Shown piece after piece: positions 12,148 through 24,617 of a stretch of 64,000 nt of DNA. Every line of letters starts with the position of its first letter. The stretch's first letter is position 1. The position numbers and the translations under genes were made by a program. The stretch covers positions 49,646,590 through 49,710,589 of the forward strand of contig NC_069116.1 of the NCBI RefSeq assembly GCF_025612915.1, given 5' to 3'. The notes beneath the pieces are model-generated. The model was not told the origin of the DNA, did no database searches, and worked only from the letters and a program-made list of their open reading frames with translations. The DNA is from Magallana angulata. Taxonomy: Eukaryota; Mollusca; Bivalvia; Ostreida; Ostreidae.

Positions 12148-12927
12148 TTTAACACTGCACTGTCATATTCATCTGAATTCGGACATTAAGTTTGCAATTA
12201 GCCATGACAGCGACAATCAATACATTCGTTCATCGTCATGTTTTTAATCAGACACCGTCCACGGTGTTCCGGAAGTGCATCGAAATTAAGTCGTTCTTGG
12301 ATCTAACGTTTATAATATTTTGAAATCAAATTATCAATCAGCATGTTCAGTGGAAGAATGGCTTTCTAAAAGGAAGTGGAATTAATTATTGTGATTGCAA
12401 CCTTAATTTTTATAGGTCTATAGTATATTTTCATGCAATAGGCACTACAGTGAATAATCGGAATAATCTTTCATTCATAAAACTGGTTCCCACAGTGAAA
12501 GCAACATCCGTCAGCTGTTCTTACAAACTGAAACTTGAACTGCTGAAGGTCAGTGTGACTGTTTGTATGGAAAAAAGTAGAAAAACTGTTAAATCTAGTA
12601 CAAAAGATGAAAATCCAAAGAACGGAAATAGAGTTAAACAAAGTGTTAATCTACAGTATTTTGCATAAGAATGAAATAATTAACTATCATTATAGAAGGT
12701 TATACTATTGGTTTTCATTCCCTATTGCATTGTGCATGTACTATTATAAACTGATAAAAAGCTGCAACTAAAAAGTATATTATATTGATCCTAAGTGTGA
12801 AACATAACATGATATGTACTTTCAATTTCAATCACATGCATTACCTTAACTTTTTTTCTTTTAGGTTCTGAAAATTCTCTAGTTTAACATATCTGCAGGA
12901 GGTATCGTATTTCTCAACAACAAAAAA
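12148..12927. promoter_or_regulatory. Divergent promoter region between SLC9A8 and the first MPV17L-like gene
   Basis: The SLC9A8 start (12147, leftward) and the MPV17L-like start (12928, rightward) are 780 bases apart. The interval has a short CpG-richer part at about 12200-12310 with a perfect ETS/GABP-type site CCGGAAGTG (12269-12277). A good acceptor (polypyrimidine tract then TTTTAG, ending 12864) shows that the rightward gene has a 5' UTR intron, so its first exon lies inside this interval. No TATA box was assigned. Confidence 0.55.
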
Positions 12928-15900
12928 ATGACCATTTTACAAACTATGGCAACATATGCCACTCTGTGGACCATATCAGACTCAGTGGAGCAAAAGTTCA
13001 TCAGCAAGAAAGAGCAAATGGACTACAAAAAGTCTGTGAGAATGGTGACTGTGGGGACATTTGTGGTCGCTCCGTTAGTCTTTACCTGGATGTTCCTTGC
13101 TGAAAGAATGTTTCCAGGGAGAGCGATCAAAACTGTGGCCAAAAAGATGATAACTGACCAAGTTGTCTTCGCTCCAGTGGCCATATCTACATTTTACTTC
13201 AGTAAGTTAATTTATTCAATATTGTCAATGTGAATGATCTTTTCCCTCAGAGATGCATCTCCAGATTCTTTCCCATTGCAGGTGTTTAACATTCCAGTTC
13301 CAGGGGTTGCTATGTTACCAAATGTAACCTGAGCCAATATTTGAGTCATTGAGTTAAATGTATATTTAGGGAGTGCAGGTTTGAATCCCGATATATTCCG
13401 TAATCATTTTACCCTTCCCCTCACACTTACCCGGTAATAGTGCCATCACCAACCCCTAGAACTTTCAGGTTAACACATGCCAAGGTAAAGGACATTTGGT
13501 GATTATCTTTGAGGGGGGGGGGGATCTATTAAGGGGGAGAAATGTGATGGTCAGCTGGTGCCAAATTATAGCTCTGTTGGTAGAGACTCAAATGCCAGTC
13601 TGGTCGGTCATATTTTCACCCATCCCATTTCACAACTTTTGAACTTCCATTTTATGTCTTTCTGTTCAACAAGTATACAATTGTTTATATTCATATACGA
13701 ATTAAAGATTCTACCAATATTCTTTGGGATTTTTCAGCTACGTGTATGCTTGAGAGAAAATCCCTTCAGCAGTTTAAGGAAGAGTGGCTTGTGAAATTCC
13801 CTATTACTTACAAGGTAAAAACTTCAAATACATAAAGTTCATCTAACTTAATACATAATATGTAGATGGAGCTCTGCAACACATGATCAGTCTGAAATAT
13901 CTGCTGTTTTCCTGGCTTTTTAATAATTTTTATATTTGTTCTCTATTTCCTGACACATTAAATATGACACATTAAATATGACACATTATGAAAATGGCAG
14001 ATATTTTTGGCTCTCAGATCCATGATGGATATATAGAGGATATCTATATTGTGTGATTATATATTTGCTTTATCCAACGAGTTGAAATGGTGTATATATT
14101 CGCGAGGCATGCCGAGCGAATATGACCATTTCAACGAGTTGGATAAAGCAAATATAAAATCACACAATTATAGATGTTCTATTTATCTCATACAGTTTGA
14201 TTTATATTATGAAGCTTTTGAGACAGTCCCTTATATGACCCAAATTGATTTTTTTTTCAGAGATTAAAAACAATGATGCAACGTTGTGTCATGCGGTTAT
14301 TGTGACCTTGTGCAGTACAATTTATTACGTCATTTCTGAGATAAATCTAACTGTTTTAATGTAAAGTTTCACTGAATTTTTCTTAGAGCTTATTCATTTG
14401 ATTAAATGGAAATACTGATAAAAAAAATTGAATAATCAAGTTTGTTGACATATACACAAAGTTGCGAATGCTTGTTAGTTTGAATCAACTTGAACAAGGA
14501 AAAATTGTTGATGTTTAATAACACAAACACTAGCCTAATGATTCGAAATTGAAAATAGTGAATAAGGATGCTTACTGGTGGTGGAATCAAAGTCTTATGA
14601 AACATTATTTCGGTAAGTTCTTGTATATAAACACAACCAGTACGCTCTGTTTTCATGATGAACTCCTTGATAGTTAACGTAATTTGTAGTTTTATAAACT
14701 ACATAAAGCAAATTGAAATTTTGAAGGGGGCTAAACTTATCAAAAATCTTGAAAACAAGAAAAAAGGTCTTTTGGTTACGGTTATGTAATACTATAACTT
14801 TGCAAAAAAAGTGGGGGGAGGGGGGCTTAGCCTCCCCCCAACTAATAGCCCCGGGGTTCCGATGCCTATGCTAAGCAGTTATGTGTTTTCCTTCATATTT
14901 GTAATTTAAGTCTTTGACAAAGTCCATTAAATTTTATATCACTTTTTGTAGTAGATATAGTTATGTTGAAAGTACATGTACTAGCAAATCATCAAAAATA
15001 GGTCAATGAAGCGTTGAAGCAAGGGGCTGTGTCAAAAATAGTTTGGACCGGAAGTATTTGATAAAAGCATCACCCGTTTGATATAGCAAAGGTTTATCAC
15101 ATGGGTAATATACACCACACGTATGAGATAATTATGTATATCTATATATATATACAATATGTTATACATGTACCTATTTAAAAGGTCTTTTAAGGACTAT
15201 TAATATTATAACTGTTTTTCAAAACATTTGGTATACTGTTTGGCAATGACCAAGTAAAAATTTGATATCAGGTCATAATACATAACTTATCAGGGTGAAG
15301 GTCAGCACCATCCAGCCTTTAGAGTAGTCATCATTGTGATGTGTGCATACATGTGTACAGTCTTTTATTAATTAAATCTTTTAAATACATGTATATAGAT
15401 TTATAAAATATTCAAATGCAGTTTTTTGGGGGGGTGAAAAAAGAAAAAAAGATAATTTTGTGTCCTTTGTAGACTGGTATGATGTTCTGGCCATTTATAC
15501 AAGCTGTCAACTTTTCTGTTGTTCCTTACAAACATCGCGCCAAGGTGATCGGATGCGCCTCCTTTTTATGGTCCATGTTTCTGTGTTATGAAAAAGAGCC
15601 TTCCGAGGTAAACGCTTGGTTTATAATTATTATCATATTAGTTAGCTGGATTAACTAACGCAAAAATCAATAAAAATTCAAGGTAGTTGTTAAAGTTAGT
15701 CAAACTAAGGGCAATTTTCTTGAAAGCCCTAAATTCCAAGAATCAAAATACATGTAATTCTAAACTCAAATAATACTCCAATGATCCAAGAACCTTTGAC
15801 CAAAATGGATTTGTTAAAATGACTAGAGTATAAAAGTTCTCATGACTACCGATAATTACTAAAGATATAATCAGTGAATTTGATTAAAATATTTATTATA

Positions 15901-15975
15901 CATGTATAGTACATGTAGTAAGTTATTTTACTTTTTTTTTTATTTCAGCCAGAAAATATGAAGCAAGGAAGTTAA
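12928..15975 (+). CDS. MPV17L: MPV17L-like membrane protein, copy A (4 exons)
   Basis: Member of the Mpv17/PMP22 family of small four-helix organelle membrane proteins; MPV17L is linked to peroxisomes and mitochondria and to control of reactive oxygen, but its transport role is unsettled. Coding exons 12928-13201, 13738-13814, 15473-15607 and 15949-15975 join in phase to 170 residues. Landmarks shared with vertebrate MPV17L: the start YATLWTISDSVEQKF, LAERMFPGRAIKTVAKKM, DQVVFAPVAISTFYF, then FKEEWLVKFPITYKTG, FWPFIQAVNFSVVPYKHRAK and a last helix IGCASFLWSMFLCYE. It is slightly shorter than human MPV17L (196). A likely poly(A) signal AATAAA is at 16059-16064. It is paralogous to 21567-23159 with identical lengths for exons 1-3. 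Start choice: the first ATG after the 5' UTR acceptor, aligned with the paralog. Confidence 0.93.
14049..14168. mobile_element. Near-perfect palindrome (foldback element core) in MPV17L-A intron 2
   Basis: Two arms of about 58 bases (TTTATCCAACGAGTTGAAAT and its inverse) meet at a short centre CGCGAGGCATGCCGAGCG. The arm motif TTTATCCAACGAG recurs in the hairpin at 51143-51240, so both belong to one element family. It has no coding content. Confidence 0.75.
14785..14870. repeat. G/C-run repeat fragment
   Basis: Contains AACTTTGCAAAAAAAGTGGG, a G run, CTTAGCCTCCCCCC and GGGTTCCGATGCCTATG. It is related to the longer copy at 16915-17172, which has the same pieces in the opposite order. Confidence 0.5.
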
Positions 15976-16058
15976 CAAAAGAAATGTTTAGGATTTTGAA
16001 TATATACATGTATTTTTTATCTTTTTAATTGATATTTAGAAAACTATTAATATGTTTT

Positions 16059-16064
16059 AATAAA
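16059..16064 (+). other. Poly(A) signal of MPV17L-A
   Basis: AATAAA about 85 bases after the stop codon of the last exon, in an AT-rich 3' UTR. Confidence 0.55.
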
Positions 16065-16914
16065 CAATTATACCTTTGTGTGATTCTGTGATACAAACCT
16101 TAATTTATTCTGCTTATTTTATATTCAGATTGCTGATTTTACTCTGTTTATTTCATGTTTTATATAGTGTGAGCATTCTTTAAAAATGTGTTCTTCAAAT
16201 CTTGTTGCATGTTAAACTTGTTCACGGATGTATGCATTGGTAATGTTATCTGTTTATATGAACATGTTACATATAAGAAGTCATAGTGAAAAGCACTATT
16301 GTTTAATACTTGTGTTTAAAAAATTATTTAGCTGCAAAATCTAGTTTCAGATGGTAACAAAGGTGATTTTTTTTTTCATGCAGAAAAGCAAGGCATATGG
16401 TGTTAATTAGTTTAATTCTTTTGGAGATGGCATAATATGCATTATAGTATTCTGTATCATTATCAACATTTTGTAACACAAATTTCAAAAAAAGTAATCA
16501 TTTTTCAGGCCAAAAAAATTCAAAATATAATGCAACAGGCAGTTATTTTACTTTTAATTTAGATAAATGTTAATTTTGATACTTGCAATGGGGAATTATG
16601 TCACTTTCTAGCTCTTTTTATTTTACCTTAAATTGAAGTATCCCCCTTTTCAACATTGCAATTTAAAACTCAACAATATGGCAGCATCAGCAGCACTGAA
16701 CGCTCAAGAAAAAAGGTTAAAAAAAAAACAAAAACAAAAAAACGTTTTGGCCCAATTCATTTGTATACTGTTATTTAAGTAAGGTATTTTGACTCCTATT
16801 TAAATACCGGTAGTATGCCTATTACTATAGAAAAAATATCAATATCACCACAAAGATTCAGGGGACATTGTAGGCCTAGTATATCATATATTTGTGTCAG
16901 TTTCTTAATACCAC

Positions 16915-17172
16915 ATAGGCGTCGGAATGGGGGGGGGGGGCTTAGCCCCCCACTTTTTTTTGCAAAGTTAGACCTAACCATTAGGCACATAGCATCATGG
17001 AGGGTTCAGCCCCCCCCCCCCCCCCCCCACTTTTTTTTATCGAAGCAAAGATAATTTTTCCTAAATTTACTTTGAACAGATGGAAATAATGAGAAGTTGG
17101 AGTCATAGGTATACTTCTAGCCCCTCCCCCTCTCCTCTCCCCCCCCCCCCCCATTAGGAATTTCGACGCCAC
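16915..17172. mobile_element. Non-autonomous element with GGCGTCGGAAT-like ends and long G/C runs
   Basis: The left end GGCGTCGGAATGGG and the right end AATTTCGACGCC are inverse to each other. The interior has a run of about 14 G, CTTAGCCCCCCAC, a run of about 19 C and another C run of about 14. The homopolymers give apparent frames rich in Pro or Gly that are not genes. The runs could form quadruplex structures. Confidence 0.55.
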
Positions 17173-18530
17173 TTTACCATTAAAGTTTTATTTTGTTTTT
17201 TGAATAGTTTATTTAATCAGGGTGATGGAAATTGCACTGACTTAGGGGTAGTACAGTGTGTGATATGATTGTCTCTTAAAGTGTTTTAAAATTTGAATTG
17301 TAAATTATCTGTAGTACAGTCATATAACTCTTCCATTACATGGTGTATGTAACAGGTGTATGAACATGTGTATATTGAGTGTTAATTAAGGAACACTCAG
17401 ACAAAATCCAGGTGCATTGTTGTTCTATTTTCAATTAAAATCTGTTAAGAAGATGATCAAGTTTATTAGTAAGTCAACATTGTTTTTTATTTTATTTTGA
17501 AGCTTCTGTTTTTGTTTACACCAGTGAAAACATCAGCTAGTTATTTAACCACTCAAGGTTGTTGAATGTTGAAGTCATATATTTTTCTACTTTTTACAAT
17601 CTAAACAGAAACAGAAAATTTACTCAGGGTAGATTTTGTATCCTTATGCAGTTTTGTTTTTTTTATTTTTGTTTTGTTAATAATACAGTTACATACATGC
17701 TGAATGAAACTTCCTCTGCTATATATAAAACTTTACATGTTTGATAATGGTATTGTTAATTACAAGACAAACTTTTAGTTAAAATGTATGAATTTGATAT
17801 ATGCTTTAAGAACATTAAAATGTGATCTGAAAAATAAACTATGTAAACAAAAATTTACACCAGAGATGGTCATTATTTTAAAAGTAACTAAAATGTATAA
17901 TGCAATATATATCCATAAAGTTTATGGCATAAACGTACAGCATGTCAGCACATAAAATAAAATACATGGTTACTGTCTTGAGGTATAAGCTGCATACAAT
18001 GTATGGGCGCGGGTTAAAACGCCACCAACAAGCTATTTTCGGCTAATCTTGTATGTTTGCAGTTGAAACCATATCGTCATGTCGTAAAGAAAGGATGAAC
18101 GTCGAATAAATGCGCAAGGCTATAACGAGGCATTGACTGAATATTATAGCTTTGGTTTATTGGATTACCTTCATTCGGTCAATGCAAGGGGTAGTTGCAG
18201 GATACATGTAAATATATCCTTTAAGTACTTGTAATCCTTTGGGCTGTATAACACTTGGTGTGTGCGAAGTTGTAAACTTTTCGCAAAATTGAAAGTTACA
18301 ATTTCACGTTTGTGAAAAATTGAAAGTTACAGTTGAACTCATGTATTCCGAAATCATGTAGGACCATGATGAAAGGTTGAACTCCAATTTACTATTTTTT
18401 CATGCATTTCAACCTCTATATCTCGAATCCTTATATATCTAGCTTTGAACATTTTACCTGGTTTCACAAGATTATTTGAGAGAGCAAGGTTTCATGGTAA
18501 AGTTCATTAGAGAAAAGAGGAGGATACGAT

Positions 18531-19470
18531 CATATATTTCCATCTACAGAGTATTATTTTTCTCTATTTCTTGAGAAAACCTATTATGATTCATAACTTT
18601 TTAAAAACTGAAGGGTTGAAATCTGCACAATCGAGTTCTAACCGGTTTATCGATCGGTCGAAACCTTCAGCAACCTAAAAAAAAAAATCACGAACTGCAT
18701 GAAATAACCATGACGATGCCAGACTCAAATTCGATACAAGACGAATTGGTTATTTCTTTTATCTAACGTACTAATGTACATTAATTGTTTATTTAACAAC
18801 AATTTACATGTAGTCACTTTTACTTACTCTTTACGATCAATTGATTAGTTTGTTATAAGAAAGCTATAATTTAAAAATAAACATTATAGAATTCGGGTTA
18901 TATAAACAATAAAATGCTTTCTTTGGTGATTCATTCGGGATATGAAGGTAGCGACATTGAAGAAAAAATACACAACCCGCTAACACACAACCCGCGTTAG
19001 CGGGTTATGTAAATTTTTTCTGCAATGATCGCTACCTTCATAACCCGCATGAATCATCAAAGGAAGTATTTTATTGTTTATATTAACATCACTCTTCTAA
19101 CAAATCAATAAATTAATTGTGAAAAGTAAGTAAAATTCACTAAATTACTGTTAACGTACATAAGTACGTTAGCTAAAAGAAACAGCCAAATCGTCTCCTG
19201 TGAGACTTTGAGTCTGACATCATCATGATTATTTCGTGCAGTCCGTGATGTTTTGTAGGTCGCTGTAGGTTTTGACAAATCGATAAACAGGGCGTGTCAA
19301 TTTCAGACCTGTCAATTTCTTCTCAAGTTTCAGCCGCTGTATATTTCGACCAATCGATAAACGGGATGTAGGTTTCAGCCTGGCCGTTTCTATAGAGCTA
19401 TGAATTAACTATAATTTAAGTGTTCGTAAGAAATAGTGGGAATAATATTTGGTAGATGTAAATATATAAA
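18531..19470. mobile_element. Foldback element, long inverted arms (copy 1)
   Basis: About 940 bases made of two long imperfect inverted arms around a centre near 18990 (ACCCGCGTTAGCGGGTTATG). The arms share CATATATTTCCATCTAC / GTAGATGTAAATATA, CGATCGGTCGAAACC-type, CTAACGTACT-type, and ATGCTTTCTTTGGTGATTCA-type pieces. The left-arm order matches 39547-40086 closely. No transposase is present; this is a typical foldback or large-TIR non-autonomous element. Confidence 0.8.
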
Positions 19471-19998
19471 TTTATTTCTGCAATATCGCTATTCTTATAT
19501 CCCACATGAATCACCAAAGAAAACATAATTATTTATTGTAAATTGTTTCTGCCATTTCAATTTTGTGACCCCTAGTTGTAACAAAGTCGTAAACTTAGGA
19601 TTGTGTGGCTGGTAATTGATAATTAAGCATATATACAAGCCTCATTGCCTTATTCTGCACTCGGATATATAAGTATATCAACGAATATCTATAGTCTATC
19701 CCAAGTTTTTTGCCGCATTTTATCTTAAATTATTCGATATTTATAAATACCTCTTAAAGTTATCTTTTTTCCCTTTCATCGATTTCAATTGCACTTCTTT
19801 CACAGGTACATGTCTTTTAAATCGTCTAAATGTGCAGCAAATAAATATCTTGGTACAGACTATATAAAGTATCAAGTATAGCCCTTTCTCATAGCCATAC
19901 CACCAAGAAAATGAAGTATAATATATAGAAACTATCCTGTCGAAATCATCATCCCTTGGTAAAAATCTATAATATCAGGTTGACTTTCCTTTTCTGTT

Positions 19999-20053
19999 TC
20001 AACCCCCCCCCCCCTTCCCCCGAGAGCATGGTGGTGGTGGGGGGGGGGGGGGT
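19999..20053. repeat. C run and G run pair
   Basis: A run of C is followed within about 20 bases by GTGGTGGTGG and a run of G; together they form a possible hairpin. Low complexity only. Confidence 0.7.
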
Positions 20054-20387
20054 GTATACTTTATCATCCTATTAATATACCAAGCCCACAGAGCGTATTG
20101 CAATGATTTTCTCAAAATATATGTATTAAAATTATGAACCAATTCGCTGTAAAAGGTGTAAATTTCGTTATTTTTCACCTCTACTAAAAGTCGGTTCGAT
20201 ATATTCGTTAATTCTTAATAACCAATGCAAGTTCATTAAAACCGTTAAATTTTGCTATGATTGTCGGGGACTCCACAAAACTTCCAAGTTTCGCTAGCCG
20301 TATATCTGTGTTCGTTCTAAACGAGTTTTGCTGTATCAATTGATCGAGCTATATTGACTATTGGACTACCTTAACCGTAAAAAAACA

Positions 20388-20700
20388 AGAGATGTTTGTG
20401 AAACACTTATGCCCCCCTCCCTTGGAAACATCTACAAAGAAAATGCATTAATGTAAACTTCAAATAACTAGAATTTTTCTTAGTCCAAGGACCATAACTC
20501 TGTCAAAAATTGCTCTATCATACCTAAAATCAAACTTGACCTAGATATTATCATGATAAATCTGTATACCAAATTTCATTTCAATATGTTCATCCTCTGC
20601 GAAGAAAATGAACGGAAGCTGTTGGTGGACCGACCGACAGACAGACAGCAGCAAAACAATATGCCCTCCCTTCTTCGAAGGGGGGGGGGGCATAAAAATA
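20388..20700 (+). repeat. Interspersed repeat with GACCGACCGACAGACAGACA tail
   Basis: Block containing TTAGTCCAAGGACCATAACT, then GAACGGAAGCTGTTGGTGGA, a GACC/GACA run and AATATGCCCTCCCTTC, ending in a G run and GCATAAAAATAA. I recognise this layout as a common molluscan interspersed repeat. Its ends are complementary (TTATGCCCCCC near the start, GGGGGGGCATAA at the end), which fits a MITE-like element. Confidence 0.6.
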
Positions 20701-21566
20701 ATTATGCTAAGGAATGATAAAATTCTTTATTTTGAAAATACTGTAATATCAGAAATTATGAACTAATGAATCGTTAAACTGTCTTGTATCGTACATTTTT
20801 ATAGGTATTTCAAGTCCGTCTCTCAACAACCCCTGATTTATTACATGACCACGTTTCCATACTGACTTAAAAACTGTAAAGTCTATAGATTTACACTGAT
20901 GCGTTATCCTAAAAGGTCAGTCCATGTATATTCAAATAACTGTAAAATGTCATTAAACCTTGTTGAAATCAAGAGTACAATCCTCACAGGACATTCATTG
21001 TTTCTTGGCATACACGAAGTCTTGATGTTAGATAATTATTTAGTTACATAACCATAACCATTAACCAAGGTTTGTGCTTATTTTAAGTGTATATATTCTT
21101 TATCAATTTTATTCATAAATGACGTTCATTGGTTTGCATACAATGATTTGTCACACGCCGAACAAACTCTCTAATCGAAGTACTGAAAGTACTATCGGTT
21201 GATAAATTGTATGGTGTTCCGTTTGGACAATGTTGTTCACGGCAAGTGATAAATTCACAATCTTTTAAAGCTGTACAAAAACTCTACAAATTAAAAACAA
21301 AAGTGCTTATTAGGAAAGGGTATATATGTATTAACAGTATATTGATAAGAATAGTTAATCCTATACCCTGAAATCATAACTAGTTGCACAAAAGAGCAAC
21401 TTTGTGAATATGTTTTTTTCAAAAGGCAAAGCAGAATTGAAAATAGAAATATCAATAAATACCACAGGTAACTAAGATAATTATTTTAATAAAAAGTGTT
21501 TAATGTCACTGTGTAATTTGTAGATGAAATTCATGTAGAAATTGCAGAAATAAAGTGAGCTAAACA

Positions 21567-23159
21567 ATGACTCTTTTACAAACAATGGCAACTTATGCCA
21601 CCTTGTGGACAATTGCTGACCTAATTGAACAGAAATTTATCTGTAAGAAAGAGCGACTGGACCGCCAGAAGTCTCTGAGGATGTTCACGGTCGGAACATT
21701 TGTCATGGCACCAATGGTGTTTTCCTGGATGTTCCTTGTGGAACGGACGTTTCCAGGAAGGACCTTTAAAACTGTGGCAAAGAAAATGATAGCAGGGCAG
21801 GCTGTGTTTGCCCCCTTTGCAATATCAACTTTTTATTTCAGTAAGTTTGAACAATGCAATAAATCTATGAAATGAGAATAATATTGCATGTCTAGCTATG
21901 TTTGACTTGCAATAAGTCCAACTTCATATTTCTTGGTTCCATGTAACTCGTATATAACTTAATACACATGTCAAACTTAAGTATAAAGATTGGAGCATGT
22001 TCTATAAATCTTTAGTATAACTTTCATAAGTCAACAAGTTTACTGCTGATTACCTTTATATTGCATGCATATTTTACAGTAAATATTTTCATCATCTTAA
22101 ATTTGTTCAGCAAATTTAGGTGACTTTTGATTTTTCCATTGTTCATGTGAACAATCATGTATATTTTCAGCAACATGTATGCTCGAGAAAAAATCTCTGC
22201 AGCAGTTTAAAGAAGAATGGTTACAAAAATTTCCAGTCACATACAAGGTACCTACACCTCTTTTATGTCTTTTACAAAATGTAGAATTCATTTGCTTTAG
22301 ACAGAAATGTACTGTGCATACATATTATATATTCTCTTAACATTTTGTATTACGATAAAATAATTTTGTGTTTAGTACCTGAACTGATCAATTCATATCA
22401 ATTTAGTACCAGGAAGATTCTGATGAAGTTATAAATTATATGAAATATTACCTATATACCGGTATGTACCCACGATACTTTGTGAATTTTTTCAGACTGG
22501 GGTATCGTTCTGGCCAATTGTTCAAAGTATCAATTTCTCACTAGTTCCATACAAACACCGGACCAAAGTGATGGGCTGCGCTTCCTTTGTGTGGTCCATG
22601 TTTCTCTGTTATGAGAAAGAATCTTCCAAGGTACAAGTAGATAATACTCAGTTATTAATTCTTTTTGTTATACTTTCATGTTAAATACTGAAATCTGATT
22701 GGTTAAGACGCAGTTCATAATCCTTTCTATTACCCTCAGCGTTAGCAACGCACTTGGCAACGGGTAACATTAATTATTGTTACATGCGCGAAAATTATGC
22801 GCGTACGGTTTGCTGTAGAATCCACATTATTCCTATATAAAAGCAGTAAAATTTTCTTAAAAATTAAGACATTCAGTATAACAAAATAAATAGTGCCTGT
22901 TTGGGAGGATAACAGTTGAAATTGACACCCTCGAAAACCATTGTCAACCTCTGCTTCGCGTCGGTTGACAATGGTTTTCTCGGGGTGTCAATTTCAACTG
23001 TTACCCTCCCAAACAGGCTCTATTTATATAATAGTATTCTTCACTCTAATTTGAATATAAATTATATGATATTAAATAAATTATCATATTTAGATACATA
23101 AGCAGTATGTTTATCTAATTGGTACATACTGTGTCTTTCAGTCATCCAAGAACTGGTAA
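21567..23159 (+). CDS. MPV17L: MPV17L-like membrane protein, copy B (4 exons)
   Basis: Second Mpv17/PMP22-family gene, a tandem paralog of copy A. Coding exons 21567-21840, 22171-22247, 22496-22630 and 23142-23159 join in phase to 167 residues. The first three exons have exactly the same lengths as in copy A (274, 77 and 135 bases); only the tiny last exon differs (SSKNW in place of PENMKQGS). Landmarks are YATLWTIADLIEQKF, VERTFPGRTFKTVAKKM, GQAVFAPFAISTFYF, FKEEWLQKFPVTYKTG and FWPIVQSINFSLVPYKHRTK. The same four-helix topology is expected. A palindromic element sits in intron 3. A candidate poly(A) signal AATAAA is at 23277-23282. The conserved frame suggests both copies are under selection (inference). 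Confidence 0.93.
22665..23050. mobile_element. Palindrome-bearing element in MPV17L-B intron 3
   Basis: The core is a 143-bp near-perfect palindrome (22886-23028) with arms such as GCCTGTTTGGGAGGATAACA and a turn GCTTCGCGTCGG (22953-22964). The preceding 220 bases (CTGAAATCTGATTGGTTAAG onward) look like part of the same element. The turn is identical to that of the otherwise different palindromes at 11756-11859 and 34833-34936. Confidence 0.7.
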
Positions 23160-24617
23160 AGAATAGTTGAAGCAGAATGTTGTTTTAATAACTGCACAGG
23201 GAATTCTTTTTTTTCAGTTTATAGAGATAGAAGATAAAAAGGAAATTAGTTGACAGAGCAAGAGAAGATAGAAATAATAAATAATGGAGTAATTTATATT
23301 TATTTTAATTTAGAAGTCATACATGTATATGTCACAATTTTTTATCAACTTCACAAATATATTTTCTTACTTTATGCCAGTAACTGCTGATAAGTCTTCA
23401 ATTAAATAATTAAGGAAACGTACCAGTGTCTGTTGTTTATTGATTTCTGATATATATCACCAGGGACGTATATACGTCCCTGATATCACATGTTACCTTT
23501 ACTATCCATAATAATTTACATGAAATTTCAAAAGCAACTAATATTACATACATATTGCATGTTACTTTTGAACTTTTCTTCTCCTAAATTTTCAAAATTT
23601 CATTTTATGCAGATCAATTTTATGGGTTAGATCGAAATTTAATGCTCGTTTTTTTTTTTTAAATTTTAGAGTTATTTCCCTTTTCACGGAGTTTCTTTTT
23701 TACACTACATCAATAACTGCAGTAAACGCAAGAACATTAAAAAAAAACCATTTACCAGTAATTAAAAGTAGGTCTATATAAACATAACAGACACATCATG
23801 TCAACTGGTGTTTTTATTTTCTTCCCAATGTTAAGAAATTTTTAGATATCTATAATGGTAGGAGAACATTATTATATAACATTCTGATTCACATACACAC
23901 AAGACTCTTTGTAATCTACATGTATTTAATCATATTTGTTTGTATAATATACCCAAAACAAACCAGTTCTGTAGAGAAAAGTAACACAATGAGGATCTCT
24001 GTTGGTATAAATTCCACAGATCAACTTAATCAATTACAATTACATAAATTTATATTTAAAAAAAAAAAGTTATTGAAATGATTGAACGATACAATTTTTT
24101 TAATATCCCTGCAATATAGGTCTAACAATGATCACATTTTCATTTTTCATAACTGATTAAAGTACATACAATTTGAAGAATTTCAATGCCTACACAAGAT
24201 AAAATACATGTAATGTTTGATGACCGTCATAAAGTACATGTATAAACAAAAGGATTCAATATCTGTATTCTTATACATGTACCGGTACCATAATCATACA
24301 CTTATTTACATTACCAAATTTCTCTGTCATTCCTTCAAAATACAAAGCATGTGATATTTTGTCAAATACACGTATAATTCTTTAAAAAGTTTATACATGT
24401 ACTGTGCTACACAATGCATTCTTGACTATCCTTTTATTGATACTTTACATTGGACCAAATTAAAATTTTACTTCAATAAACCATTCATATAAACAAGGAA
24501 GATCCATCTTAAAGGGCAATATTAAAAGCAAATCAAATTTTTCTTCTTTCCATTGAATTTAAGAATAGTTCTGTCTTCTGTCATATGGAATGAGGCTGTA
24601 TACAGACAAACACACTC
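23160..24617. other. Convergent 3' ends of MPV17L-B and SAC1
   Basis: Both genes point into this AT-rich interval, which holds their 3' UTRs. It contains a small palindrome GGGACGTATATACGTCCC (23463-23480). No reading frame of interest is present. Confidence 0.6.
24433..24438 (-). other. Probable poly(A) signal of SAC1
   Basis: AATAAA on the minus strand about 180 bases past the SAC1 stop codon, in the context GTATCAATAAAAGG. Confidence 0.5.

Larger units (their letters stand above)
15976..21566. other. Intergenic DNA between the two MPV17L-like genes
   Basis: Holds the 3' UTR of copy A, G/C homopolymer repeats (16915-17172), a large foldback element (18531-19470), C and G runs near 20000-20053 and an interspersed repeat (20388-20700). 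The part nearest copy B (20700-21560) presumably contains its promoter and first UTR exon; a possible acceptor TTTGTAG lies near 21520. No further gene is supported. Confidence 0.6.

Noticed and set aside
13360-13600. tRNA-like boxes (GGTTTGAATCC near 13378 and TAGCTCTGTTGGTAGAG near 13567)
   Set aside because: The box-B-like motif lies before the box-A-like motif and no cloverleaf can be formed; at most scattered SINE debris.
16815-17172. Short frames rich in Pro and Gly
   Set aside because: Created by G and C homopolymer runs in a repeat element.
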